The notes under the pieces: model-generated
Database searches by the model: none
What the model was told of the DNA's origin: nothing
Seen by the model: only the letters and a program-made list of their open reading frames with translations
Source: Kocuria varians
GTDB lineage: Bacteria > Actinomycetota > Actinomycetes > Actinomycetales > Micrococcaceae
Assembly (NCBI RefSeq): GCF_006539885.1
Contig: NZ_BJNW01000002.1
Coordinates: 62,001 to 126,000, forward strand
Direction: 5' to 3'
Length of the DNA: 64,000 nucleotides
Translations under genes and position numbers: made by a program
In this document: one piece after another, positions 1 to 7,265 of the stretch
How positions within the stretch are numbered: the first letter of the stretch is position 1
Layout of the letters: each line of letters opens with the position of its first letter

Positions 1-1
1 A

Positions 2-475
2 CCGGCAACGGTTGACGTGCTGCGCAGCTTCACGGACGACGACGACGCCCGCCAGGCCGAGCCGCAGGTCCTCGCGCTCGCGGCCACGGACCCCGCCAAC
101 CCGTACGGCGCCGCGCTGGAGTGGCCGGAGGCGGTGGTGCTGGAGTCCAGTACGAAGCACCGGCCGGGGCGCAAGGCGGGGGCGGTCGTGGTCCTGGTGG
201 ACGGGGCACTCGCCCTGTACCTGGAGCGCGGCGGCAAGACGGCTCTCGCGTTCGTCTCCGACCCCGGACCGTTGCACCTCGCCGCCGAGGCCGTGGCCGG
301 TCTCGTGCAGCGCCGGGCGGTGGACTCGCTCGTGGTGGAGAAGGTCAACGGGGAGTCGGTGCTCTCCTCGGAGGAACTCGTCACCGCGGTGCGGGAGGGG
401 CTGCTGGACGGCGGCTTCTACCAGACTCCGAAGGGCGTGCGGATGCGGGCGCCGGTGGGTGGAAGCAGGTCCTGA
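2..475 (+). CDS. lhr: Lhr-family ATP-dependent helicase, C-terminal fragment (5' end outside window)
   Basis: The frame is open from the first bases, so this is the last ~157 residues of a much larger protein. The tail shows features typical of actinobacterial Lhr helicases: a strand reading AVVVLVDGALALYLERGGK, the stretch VDSLVVEKVNGESVLSS, and the ending GGFYQTPKGVRMRAP. Lhr enzymes are DNA-repair helicases of about 1,500 residues in actinobacteria, with the helicase core far upstream of this part. No helicase motif is inside the window, so the assignment rests on the C-terminal domain alone. Confidence 0.8.
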   Translation, partial: PATVDVLRSFTDDDDARQAEPQVLALAATDPANPYGAALEWPEAVVLESSTKHRPGRKAGAVVVLVDGALALYLERGGKTALAFVSDPGPLHLAAEAVAGLVQRRAVDSLVVEKVNGESVLSSEELVTAVREGLLDGGFYQTPKGVRMRAPVGGSRS

Positions 476-485
476 CGGCCGCGGG

Positions 486-575
486 CGCGATCTGGGCGTG
501 CTGGACGCGGCCGACCGCAACCGCGCTATGGGGCCGCGAGGCGTATCCCGCGTCAGAGGGGGCGGCCACCGCGCC
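486..575 (+). pseudogene. Decayed fragment of a doc-type toxin gene
   Basis: This stretch closely matches the middle of the intact doc gene downstream (about 873–945). One frame reads RDLGVLDAAD (doc has RDLGLLDAAA) and another frame continues as ALWGREAYP (identical in doc). The two parts are out of frame because about 5–8 bases are missing between them. It begins right after the Lhr stop codon and has no start of its own. It looks like the relic of a second toxin copy, either from a partial tandem duplication or from an earlier insertion of the module behind lhr. Confidence 0.65.
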
Positions 576-578
576 CGA

Positions 579-598
579 TTGATACCACCTTGATACCA
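579..598 (+). promoter_or_regulatory. Direct repeat at the antitoxin start (candidate operator)
   Basis: TTGATACCA occurs twice, at 579–587 and 590–598, 11 bp apart centre to centre. The second copy runs into the first possible ATG of the antitoxin gene. Antitoxins of the ribbon-helix-helix type usually bind short repeats over their own promoter, so this is a plausible autoregulation site. The binding role is inferred. Confidence 0.45.
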
Positions 599-810
599 TG
601 GGCCGCATGGCCATGACACTGCGACTGACAGAAGAGGACGAGCGCGTCCTCGCAGACCTCGCCCAGGCGGACGGCATCAGCCGTCAGGAGGCCACGATCC
701 GAGCCATCCGGGAGGTGGCCGCCCGTCGCGGCCACGAGCGCCGTGTGAACGACTCGTCCGCCCGCGCCCGCGCGCGGTACGCCGACGTGCTGGACCGGCT
801 CGGCCGGTGA
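598..810 (+). CDS. Ribbon-helix-helix (CopG-like) antitoxin
   Basis: A 70-residue, charged protein. The N-terminal part (MTLRLTEEDERVLADLAQ) followed by a helical segment with GISRQEATIRAIREVA fits an RHH DNA-binding domain. The C-terminal half, rich in Arg and Ala, would wrap the toxin. The stop overlaps the GTG start of the doc toxin gene by 4 bases, the usual coupled arrangement of antitoxin before toxin. ATGs at 598, 607 and 613 are all possible and none has a clear ribosome site. The RHH core begins at the third, so the true start may be 607 or 613. Confidence 0.75.
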   Translation: MGRMAMTLRLTEEDERVLADLAQADGISRQEATIRAIREVAARRGHERRVNDSSARARARYADVLDRLGR

Positions 811-1169
811 TCGAGTACCTCACCACGGAGGATCTCCTGGGGCTGGTCGAGGACCTCCGTGTCGGCCCGGTACGCGATCTGGGCCTGCTGGACGCCGCCG
901 CCCATCGACCCACCACCGCGCTGTGGGGCCGCGAGGCGTACCCCTCGCTGGATGAGAAGGCCGCCGCGCTGCTGGAGTCAGTCGTTCGTCACCGCCCACT
1001 GGTTGACGGGAACAAGCGCCTCGGCTGGCTCGCCACGGTGGTGTTCCTCGACCTCAACGGGGTGTGGATCGAGGCCCCGGACGACGACGCCTACGACCTC
1101 GTGATCGCCGTGGCGAGCGGTCGGAGCACCCTCCAGCACAGCGCCGAGATGCTGGGACGCTGGCACTGA
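807..1169 (+). CDS. doc: Doc-family toxin (Fic fold)
   Basis: A 120-residue protein with the Doc/Fic active-site motif written HRPLVDGNKRLGW (H-P-x-x-x-GNKR) and the usual N-terminal start IEYLTTEDLLGL. Doc kinases of phage P1 type inactivate elongation factor Tu by phosphorylation. The length and motif match that subgroup better than AMP-transferring Fic enzymes. The GTG start overlaps the antitoxin stop codon, so the two are co-translated. A damaged partial copy of this gene lies upstream at 486–575. Confidence 0.85.
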   Translation: MIEYLTTEDLLGLVEDLRVGPVRDLGLLDAAAHRPTTALWGREAYPSLDEKAAALLESVVRHRPLVDGNKRLGWLATVVFLDLNGVWIEAPDDDAYDLVIAVASGRSTLQHSAEMLGRWH

Positions 1170-1207
1170 CACCGGCCGCGTCACCCCCGAGGCCGCGGCC
1201 GGACGCA

Positions 1208-1227
1208 CCGGGCACCGGAGTGCCCGG
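1208..1227 (+). terminator. Hairpin after doc
   Basis: CCGGGCAC (1208–1215) pairs perfectly with GTGCCCGG (1220–1227) around a 4-base loop. It lies between doc and the next gene. There is no U-tract, as is common in high-GC actinobacteria. Confidence 0.45.
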
Positions 1228-1258
1228 CCGGAAGGTCGGATCTGACAGGATGACCCCC

Positions 1259-1453
1259 ATGGCCCCTTTCAAGAACACGTCGCCCACGTACCAGGCGGGG
1301 AAGTTCTTCATCGGGATCGGTGCGGTGGTGGCGGTCCTCTTCTTCGTCCTCGATCCTCGGGCACGCATCGTGAGCCCCGGTCTCGCTCTGATCGAGATCG
1401 GGGTGGTGCTGCTCGTGATCGGGTGGTTCCGCCACCCCGGCCGCAGGCGATAG
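1259..1453 (+). CDS. Small two-helix membrane protein, function unknown
   Basis: A 64-residue protein with two hydrophobic helices: about residues 15–31 (FFIGIGAVVAVLFFVL) and 41–57 (LALIEIGVVLLVIGWF). It ends in a basic tail, HPGRRR. ATG 1259 is preferred over ATG 1250 because AGGA lies about 7 bases before it. Proteins of this kind are common in Micrococcales and have no assigned role. The next gene, nei2, follows after about 80 bases with its own ribosome site. Confidence 0.6.
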   Translation: MAPFKNTSPTYQAGKFFIGIGAVVAVLFFVLDPRARIVSPGLALIEIGVVLLVIGWFRHPGRRR

Positions 1454-1531
1454 CGCCTCCTACTGTGGACTGTTCACCCGCCCTGCTCGACACCCACCCT
1501 CGGAGCACCGACCACAACCCAGGAGGCCCCC

Positions 1532-2536
1532 GTGCCCGAAGGTGATTCCGTCTACCGCCAGTGCAAGATGCTGCGCGAGGCGCTGGAGGGTGCCGTGGTC
1601 GAGAGCTCGGACTTCCGGGTGCCCTCGCTCGCCACCTCGGACGTCTCGGGGCGGACCGTGGTGGCGGTGGTGCCGCGCGGCAAGCACATCCTCATCCGTC
1701 TCTCCGCCGCCCCCGACGCCGCACAGATGCGCTCCGGCGCCGAGCCCCTGACCCTGCACTCCCACCTGATGATGGACGGCACCTGGCGGGTCTTCGACAG
1801 GGCCCAGAACGACGACGCCGGGCGCCCCGGCGGACGACGGAGCAGCCGTCCCGGCGCGGGCCCCTACCGGCCGCGCGCCCGCCGCGGCGGCAGCGTGCGC
1901 TCCGCCGCGGAGGCCCGGACCCGGATCAGCGGGGACGCGGCCATCGGGCAGGGCTCGCACACGATCCGCGCGATCCTGCGCACGAAGGACGTGGAGGCGG
2001 TGGGCTTCGACGTCAAGGACGTGCGCCTGGTGCCGACCCGTCTGGAGGGCCAGGAGCTCGTGGGCCACCTGGGCCCGGACATCCTCGGCCCGGACTGGGA
2101 CCTGGAGAAGGCCCTGGGCCGTCTGAGCGCGCAGCCGGACCGCGCGATCGGCACGGCCATCATGGACCAGCGCAACCTCGCGGGCATCGGCAACGTGTAC
2201 CGCGTGGAGACCCTGTTCATGACCCGCACGAACCCGTGGGCCCGCGTGGCCTCACTGCCCGACGGGAAGCTGCGCGAGATCGTGGTCCTCGCGCACAAGC
2301 TGCTGCACCTCAACAAGGACCGCTCGATCCGCTCCACCACGGGTGAGGCACCCCGCGGTCGCCCCCTGATGTGGGCCTACGGCCGGGACGGTCAGCCCTG
2401 CCGCCGCTGCGGCACGACTCTGAAGCGTGGGGAGATCGACGACGCCCTGCTCACCGTGGGCCCCGAGCTCTCCCGTACCGCGGTGCAGCACCTGCGCACG
2501 ATCGCGTGGTGCCCCCGCTGCCAGGCGGCGGGCTGA
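1532..2536 (+). CDS. nei2: Endonuclease VIII-type DNA glycosylase/AP lyase (Nei2)
   Basis: The GTG start is preceded by AGGAGG. The protein begins MPEGDSV; Pro2 and Glu3 are the catalytic residues of the Fpg/Nei family, which removes oxidised bases and cuts the backbone. The helix-two-turn-helix region includes MDQRNLAGIGNVYRVE. The C-terminus carries a zinc finger with two C-x-x-C pairs (CRRC and CPRC). At 334 residues it is longer than usual because of a low-complexity Arg/Gly/Pro-rich insert at about residues 90–135, between the VFD strand and SHTIRAIL. Actinobacterial Nei2 proteins favour oxidised pyrimidines. Confidence 0.88.
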   Translation: MPEGDSVYRQCKMLREALEGAVVESSDFRVPSLATSDVSGRTVVAVVPRGKHILIRLSAAPDAAQMRSGAEPLTLHSHLMMDGTWRVFDRAQNDDAGRPGGRRSSRPGAGPYRPRARRGGSVRSAAEARTRISGDAAIGQGSHTIRAILRTKDVEAVGFDVKDVRLVPTRLEGQELVGHLGPDILGPDWDLEKALGRLSAQPDRAIGTAIMDQRNLAGIGNVYRVETLFMTRTNPWARVASLPDGKLREIVVLAHKLLHLNKDRSIRSTTGEAPRGRPLMWAYGRDGQPCRRCGTTLKRGEIDDALLTVGPELSRTAVQHLRTIAWCPRCQAAG

Positions 2537-2583
2537 CAGAGCCGCCCCGAGACCCGGGTGCGTGGGCACCGGGGCCGCGGGGC

Positions 2584-2594
2584 GGCGTCGTCGT
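2584..2594. repeat. GGCGTCGTCGT element
   Basis: A single copy of the dispersed GGCGTCGTC element, between the stops of nei2 and the convergent CAP/LGFP gene. Here it has no inverted partner. Confidence 0.4.
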
Positions 2595-2611
2595 GAGAAG
2601 GACGTAAAGGG

Positions 2612-3625
2612 TCAGCGCGTGACCCAGGTCCTGCCGTTCACGCGGGACCAGTGCGCGGTGTAGCCGTTGGAGAAGCGCTGCCGGACCTCGCTGCCCGCGC
2701 CGTACTCCTCGGTGGTGGGGTAGCCCCAGCCGCGCTCGTAGCCGGCCGACTTCCAGGCGCGGCCGATGGCGCCGGTCTCCTTGACGGCGTGCGCGCCGCT
2801 GGCCGGGGACCAGAGGAACTTGAACACCGCGCCGGGGGAGGTGCGGAAGTTCTGGTAGACGCCCCCGTTGACCAGCCCACCGCGCTCGTTGGTGGTGGGC
2901 ACGCCGAACACTGCGGCGCCGCCGAGGGCCGTGTAGCGCGTCTTGATGCCGCCGCGGACCGTGTACGAGGCCTTGGCGGGTGTCGCCGGAGCGACCTTCG
3001 TGGCCTGCGCCGCAGCGGCGGTCACCGTGGTGCGCGCATCCGCCGGACCACCGCCGTTGGCGTAGCCGTAGGAGTCCACGGTGCCCACGAGCCGCCAGCC
3101 CTGGCCGTTGCCGGCGAGCCCGCCGTCCACGTACGTGAGCCCGATGCCGATGACCTGCATCTTGGGATCGGTGAGCACCTTGTTGTGCGCGGTGGAGCCC
3201 TTCCACCAGGTCACCAGGTCGGTCACCGAGTGCTGCCACGACAGCGCGTGGATCTCCCCCACCGCGGTGTAGGCACCCGCTCGGCGGTCCGTGAGGAACG
3301 TGTTCGAGTGGTTGATGACCTCCTGCTGCACCAGGCGATCCGACTGCCCCTGCGAGATCCCGGACAGGGTCGCCGAGTACTTGACGGCCTTGAGCCCCTT
3401 GGAGGCGCGGTGCGCGTTGATCTGGGACAGCAGGTTCTGGGCGTCGCTCGCGCGGGTGGCCGCGTTCATGGACACGATGTCCGACGCCGCCGCGTGCGCC
3501 GGTGCTGCGGTGGGCAGGCTCGCGATCAGCAGCGCCACGGCCGTGACCACGGCCGTGAGAAGACTGGTGACAACGGCGCCGAGCGGGTTGCGGGCTCGGG
3601 CGAGTGAGGTGCGGGGGAACGGCAT
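2612..3625 (-). CDS. Secreted CAP-domain protein with C-terminal LGFP repeats
   Basis: A 337-residue exported protein. The first 45 residues form a signal peptide ending APAHA. Residues ~60–190 are a CAP/SCP domain (helix with LLSQINAHRASKG, then INHSN and a WWKGSTAHNKVLTD segment). Residues ~228–337 hold LGFP-type repeats (ALGGAAVFGVPTTNER, GRAWKSAGYERGWGYPT, QRFSNGYTAHW), which in other actinobacteria attach proteins to cell-wall glycans. It is therefore probably a cell-envelope protein. ATG 3625 puts the signal peptide at the N-terminus, but no strong ribosome site precedes it. An unusually AT-rich upstream region may regulate it. Confidence 0.8.
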   Translation of the reverse strand: MPFPRTSLARARNPLGAVVTSLLTAVVTAVALLIASLPTAAPAHAAASDIVSMNAATRASDAQNLLSQINAHRASKGLKAVKYSATLSGISQGQSDRLVQQEVINHSNTFLTDRRAGAYTAVGEIHALSWQHSVTDLVTWWKGSTAHNKVLTDPKMQVIGIGLTYVDGGLAGNGQGWRLVGTVDSYGYANGGGPADARTTVTAAAAQATKVAPATPAKASYTVRGGIKTRYTALGGAAVFGVPTTNERGGLVNGGVYQNFRTSPGAVFKFLWSPASGAHAVKETGAIGRAWKSAGYERGWGYPTTEEYGAGSEVRQRFSNGYTAHWSRVNGRTWVTR

Positions 3626-3827
3626 GGGGGCCCATTTCGACAGGGTGACCGCCCGGGACCACACCGCGACGATCGGTCGCGAGGCATGGCGAAAGGCGTG
3701 CACGGTGAGGAGGTTCCGGCGGCCGAAGCGCGCCGACCGGCGCTGAAGGGGTACAGCGGATCCGGTGCTGGGCCCAGTGAAGGGGGGAAGACCCGCCGGT
3801 AAGGCTACCCTGCGGAAACCCCATGTG

Positions 3828-3875
3828 TGTGACGTTTCACAGAAAAATAACGAAAAAATTACGGCAGTTTTTTCG
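3828..3875. promoter_or_regulatory. AT-rich block with palindromes upstream of the CAP/LGFP gene
   Basis: In a >70 percent GC surround, about 60 bases here are AT-rich. They contain TGTGA–4–TCACA (3828–3841) and an A/T stem, CGAAAAAA (3851–3858) pairing with TTTTTTCG (3868–3875). The block lies between the CAP/LGFP gene (start 3625) and the stop of the pseudouridine synthase (3948). It may be a regulator site plus promoter, or a terminator for the plus strand. The rest of 3626–3947 shows nothing I can name. Confidence 0.4.
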
Positions 3876-3947
3876 TAGCACCGTTTCACGCTCCGAGGCG
3901 CCGGCTGTTCGCGGGATCCGCGCTGCCTCCGGGGTGGTGCGCGCTGC

Positions 3948-4964
3948 CTACCGGACGGCTCCCGGGGTGTGGCGCACCCAGGCCGCGTGGCTGCTCGGCG
4001 TCAGCCGGGACTCGATCCGCAAGCGCTCCCCCGTGTGCGGGTGGGTGAAGGACAGGGAGCGGGCGATCAACTGCAGAGGGTTGTCCGGGTCTTCCACGTC
4101 GAAGTCCTCGCGCGGTTCCGGGTACAGCTTGTCCCCGCGCAGGGGCAGTCCCAGGGACGTCATGTGGAGCCTGATCTGGTGGGTGCGACCGGTCAGGGGC
4201 GCGACCTCGTAGAGGCCCCAGGCGCCGTCGTCGTCCGCGAAGCGCTCCACGAGCCGCACGTCCGTGACGGCGTTGACCTCACCCGGTTCCTCGAAGGCCT
4301 GCAGCACGCCCTGGATCTTGCGGATCCGCGACTCGACCCGCACCGTCCGCTCCCCCACGCGGTCCCCGAGGCCGGCCACGGCCCAGTACGTCTTGGTCAC
4401 CGTGCGCTCCTGGAACATGCGGTGGAAGTCCCCGCGGTCCTGCGCGTTCTTGCACAGCAGCAGCACCCCTCCGGTGGAGCGGTCCAGGCGGTGCAGCGCG
4501 GCGATCTCGTCGTTGTGGAACTGGCACCGCGCGGCCACGACCACCGAGCGCCGCACGTTCGCGCCCTTGGGCGTGCTGCACAGGCCATGGGGCTTGTCCA
4601 CGGCGACCAGCCAGTCGTCCTCGTAGAGGACATCGAGCGGCACGGCCGGGGCGCCCTCGTCCGGCACGGGGCGGTGGAACCACACGGAGAGTCCCGGGGC
4701 GTAGGGGGTCTGCGGGGTCACGACGACGCCGTCGTCCCCCAGCACCCGACCGGCCGCCACCTGCTCGGCGAACCAGGCGGCGTCGTCCGGGAAGCGCGCG
4801 GCCACGTACTCCGCCGCGGTGGCAGGCATCCCGGAGGTCTCCAGAACGGGGTCCGGGGCACCGGGCCCCGGCATCCGCACCCGCGTGGCACCCACGCCGC
4901 GGACCGTGGGCAGTGGCGGAACCACCCGGCGTCTCCCCGAGCGCCGTCCCCCTGCCGATACCAT
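3948..4964 (-). CDS. RluA-family pseudouridine synthase
   Basis: A 338-residue enzyme with the RluA signature HRLDRSTGGVLLL. The catalytic Asp is about residue 161. Other family blocks are DVLYEDDWLVAVDKPHGL before it and LTGRTHQIRLHMTSLGLPL after it. It would convert uridine to pseudouridine in rRNA or tRNA. No S4 RNA-binding domain precedes the catalytic domain; instead there is a ~100-residue N-terminal region. ATG 4964 was chosen as the first start in frame near idi, but the N-terminus is Arg-rich and the true start could be Met31 or Met46. It diverges from idi with ~36 bases between. Confidence 0.82.
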   Translation of the reverse strand: MVSAGGRRSGRRRVVPPLPTVRGVGATRVRMPGPGAPDPVLETSGMPATAAEYVAARFPDDAAWFAEQVAAGRVLGDDGVVVTPQTPYAPGLSVWFHRPVPDEGAPAVPLDVLYEDDWLVAVDKPHGLCSTPKGANVRRSVVVAARCQFHNDEIAALHRLDRSTGGVLLLCKNAQDRGDFHRMFQERTVTKTYWAVAGLGDRVGERTVRVESRIRKIQGVLQAFEEPGEVNAVTDVRLVERFADDDGAWGLYEVAPLTGRTHQIRLHMTSLGLPLRGDKLYPEPREDFDVEDPDNPLQLIARSLSFTHPHTGERLRIESRLTPSSHAAWVRHTPGAVR

Positions 4965-5000
4965 GGGCTGGAACCTAACACACGACCGTGAGGCGGCCTC

Positions 5001-5543
5001 GTGAACGAGCAGAACAGCCCCGAGCACGTGGTGCTCCTGGACGAGCAGCACCGCCCCACGGGCACGGCGCTGAAGTCGCAGGTCCACACGGAGGACACGC
5101 CGCTGCACCTGGCGTTCTCGTGCCACGTGCTCAACCGGGACGGCGAGGTCCTCGTCACCCGCCGCGCCCTCGAGAAGCGCACATGGCCCGGCGTGTGGAC
5201 CAACAGCTTCTGCGGCCACCCCGGCCCGGGCGAGTCCTTCGAGGCCGCCATCGCGCGGCGCGCCCGCCAGGAGCTCGGGCTGAGCATCCACGGCATCACC
5301 GAGGTGCTCCCGGAGTTCCGCTACCGTGCCACGGACGCCTCCGGGATCGTGGAGAACGAGTTCTGCCCGGTCTACGTGGCCCGGGCGGAGGCCGAACCGC
5401 GGCCGGCGGCCTCGGAGGTCGCCGAGTACGCGTGGCTGGCCCCGGCGCAGCTCGTGAGCGCCGTCGAGAACGCCCCCTTCGCGTTCAGCCCGTGGCTCGC
5501 GGAGCAGATCGCCGAGGCGCCGCTGCGGGAGGCGCTGGGCTGA
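5001..5543 (+). CDS. idi: Isopentenyl-diphosphate delta-isomerase, type 1
   Basis: A 180-residue NUDIX-fold enzyme that interconverts isopentenyl and dimethylallyl diphosphate, the building blocks for isoprenoids such as carotenoids and menaquinone. The active-site motifs are intact: TNSFCGHP with Cys71, and ENEFCPVY with Glu118 and Glu120. The start is GTG. No other isoprenoid gene is adjacent. A 34-base perfect palindrome follows the stop. Confidence 0.93.
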   Translation: MNEQNSPEHVVLLDEQHRPTGTALKSQVHTEDTPLHLAFSCHVLNRDGEVLVTRRALEKRTWPGVWTNSFCGHPGPGESFEAAIARRARQELGLSIHGITEVLPEFRYRATDASGIVENEFCPVYVARAEAEPRPAASEVAEYAWLAPAQLVSAVENAPFAFSPWLAEQIAEAPLREALG

Positions 5544-5549
5544 GAGGGG

Positions 5550-5583
5550 GACGACGCCGCGGTGGGCCCACCGCGGCGTCGTC
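5550..5583. terminator. 34-base perfect palindrome between convergent genes
   Basis: Seventeen bases starting GACGACGCCGCGG (5550–5566) are followed directly by their exact reverse complement (5567–5583). It sits between idi and the convergent PfpI gene, so it probably acts as a bidirectional terminator. It is the clearest paired form of the GACGACGCC element seen elsewhere in the window. Confidence 0.6.
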
Positions 5584-5642
5584 GCCTACCCTCACCCCAC
5601 CGCACGAACAGGCCGGACCACACGCTCGCCCCTGCCCGCCCC

Positions 5643-6341
5643 TCAGGAGAAGTCCGCGAGGATCCGCTCGGCGAGCGCCGTCGCGGACTGCGGGTTCTGC
5701 CCTGTGTAGAGCATCCCGTCCACCTCCACGAACGGCCGCAGCGGGAGAAGTCCCTTGCGGTACTCGATCCCAGCCTCTTCGAGTGCCTCCTGGAGGTACC
5801 ACTTGGCCTTCCACCCGAACGGGTTGAGCTTCTCCTCCACCGTGGACAGGCCCGTCATGCGGCGCCCGGCGAAGGCGTTGGTGCCGTCCTCGTTCGTCGC
5901 GGCCAGGACGGCGACGGGCGCGTGGCACAGCAGCGCGAGCGGGCGGCGGGCCTCCACGCGGCGCCGGAGCAGCTCGCCGGAGACGGGATCGAAGGCGAGG
6001 TCCTCCATGGGGCCGTGGCCGCCGGGGTAGAACACGAGGTCGTAGTCGGCCTCGTCCACCTCGTCCAGGGGGACCGGGTGATCCAGCTGCTCCTGGATGG
6101 AGTCCAGGTATGCGCGGACCTCCTTGCGCCGCTTCGGCAACCCGCCCGCGACGCCCAGGCTGAGCTCGTCGAGCGTGGGTGCCACTCCCCCGGGCGTGGC
6201 CACGGTGATGCTCCAGCCCGCCTCGGTGAACAGCCGGTGCGGTTCCGCCAGCTCCTCCGCCCAGTAGCCGGTGGGGTGCACCGTGCCGTCCTTGAGCGTC
6301 CAGCCGGTGGCGGCGGTGACGACGAAAAGCACCTCGGTCAT
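5643..6341 (-). CDS. DJ-1/PfpI-family protein (Hsp31/glyoxalase III-like)
   Basis: A 232-residue single-domain protein. The nucleophile elbow is LALLCHAPVA with Cys139, and the family block FYPGGHGPMEDLA lies at about 105–117. Members act as glyoxalase III, protein/nucleotide deglycases or chaperones that cope with reactive carbonyls. It diverges from a TetR regulator gene 125 bases away, and a palindrome lies between them. With the acetoacetate-decarboxylase-like and dehydrogenase genes beyond, this suggests a carbonyl-responsive regulon. The substrate cannot be told from sequence. Confidence 0.85.
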   Translation of the reverse strand: MTEVLFVVTAATGWTLKDGTVHPTGYWAEELAEPHRLFTEAGWSITVATPGGVAPTLDELSLGVAGGLPKRRKEVRAYLDSIQEQLDHPVPLDEVDEADYDLVFYPGGHGPMEDLAFDPVSGELLRRRVEARRPLALLCHAPVAVLAATNEDGTNAFAGRRMTGLSTVEEKLNPFGWKAKWYLQEALEEAGIEYRKGLLPLRPFVEVDGMLYTGQNPQSATALAERILADFS

Positions 6342-6429
6342 GCGCGTTCCTTTCCCCTGACGACCCTGGGACGACGACGCCGGGTGCGCCTCCGCGCGCC
6401 GCGTTGCCACCACCACGGGTCCGTCCCGT

Positions 6430-6450
6430 AAAGTGTTCACCGTCAACTTT
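6430..6450. promoter_or_regulatory. Palindromic operator upstream of tetR
   Basis: An imperfect palindrome with outer arms AAAGT/ACTTT and core GTTCACCGTCAAC, ending 16 bases before the TetR start. It shares GTTCAC and GTCAAC half-sites with the perfect TGTTGACA palindrome at 7178–7194. It lies between the divergent PfpI and TetR genes and is probably where the TetR protein represses both. Confidence 0.55.
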
Positions 6451-6466
6451 AGGGAAAGGGGTTCGC

Positions 6467-7054
6467 GTGTCAACCGCCGAGGACAAGCAGCCGCACCACC
6501 ACGGCAATCTCCGTGCAGCCCTGGTGGCGGCGGGGATCGCCATGCTCGAGAGGGGGGAGCGCTTCTCGCTGCGCGCCGTGGCCCGCGAGGTGGGGGTCTC
6601 CCAGACCGCGCCGTACCGGCACTTTCCGGACAAGGCCCACCTCGAGGCCGCGATGGCCAGCGCCGGCTTCGAGACCATGAAGCGGCGCATGGAGACCGTG
6701 CTCGCGCGCTCGACGCCGTACTCGCAGGTCCTCACGGACCTCGCCCTGTCCTACGTGCACTTTGCCGCGGAGAACCCCGCGCTCTACGACCTCATGTTCT
6801 CCATCTCGGCCTGCGGGGACGACCGTCTCTCCGTCTCCGCGGAGGTCTTCGCTCTGCTGGAGGAGACCGTGGCCGAGCACTACCCGCGCGTGGACACCTA
6901 CGGGCTCACGACCGCCGGCTGGTCCATGGCGCACGGCCTGGCCTCCCTCTACCTGAGCGGTCAGCTCCCGGTCACGACTGCGGAGGAGCTGGACGCCCGC
7001 GTGACCGGCGCGTTCTCCGCCGTGCTCTCCCTCGCGGCCGCGGACGGCCCGTAG
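6467..7054 (+). CDS. TetR-family regulator with WHG-type C-terminal domain
   Basis: A 195-residue repressor. The HTH covers about residues 28–50 (AVAREVGVSQTAPYRHFPDK). The C-terminal ligand domain contains GWSMAHGLASLYLSG, the pattern of the TetR_C_33 (WHG) group. The GTG start at 6467 has AGGGAAAGGG before it. It sits between the PfpI gene and the acetoacetate-decarboxylase-like gene, and matching palindromes flank it on both sides. It most likely represses itself and both neighbours; the inducer is unknown. Confidence 0.85.
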   Translation: MSTAEDKQPHHHGNLRAALVAAGIAMLERGERFSLRAVAREVGVSQTAPYRHFPDKAHLEAAMASAGFETMKRRMETVLARSTPYSQVLTDLALSYVHFAAENPALYDLMFSISACGDDRLSVSAEVFALLEETVAEHYPRVDTYGLTTAGWSMAHGLASLYLSGQLPVTTAEELDARVTGAFSAVLSLAAADGP

Positions 7055-7177
7055 GCCCGTTCCGCGCGAGCGCCCCGCCCGCGACGGGCCCACGACGCCG
7101 CGCGGCCCCTGCATCTGGCCTCGCGAACACGCCGTCGCGGGCGCCGGCCAGCCGACTGCCGACTGCCGCGATCCTGT

Positions 7178-7217
7178 TGTTGACACTGTCAACATCCGAT
7201 GCTTACAGTGTTCACAT
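7178..7217 (+). promoter_or_regulatory. Promoter with TetR-type palindrome overlapping the -35 box
   Basis: TGTTGACACTGTCAACA at 7178–7194 is a perfect 17-base palindrome. It contains a consensus -35 hexamer, TTGACA (7180–7185). A -10-like TTACAG follows at 7203–7208 with a 17-base spacer, and a further half-site, AGTGTTCACA, lies at 7207–7216. A repressor bound here would block RNA polymerase for the decarboxylase-like gene downstream. Confidence 0.6.
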
Positions 7218-7265
7218 ACCGGGGATCGCCGGTGGAAGACCCAGCAAGAACAGGACGTGGTCGCC

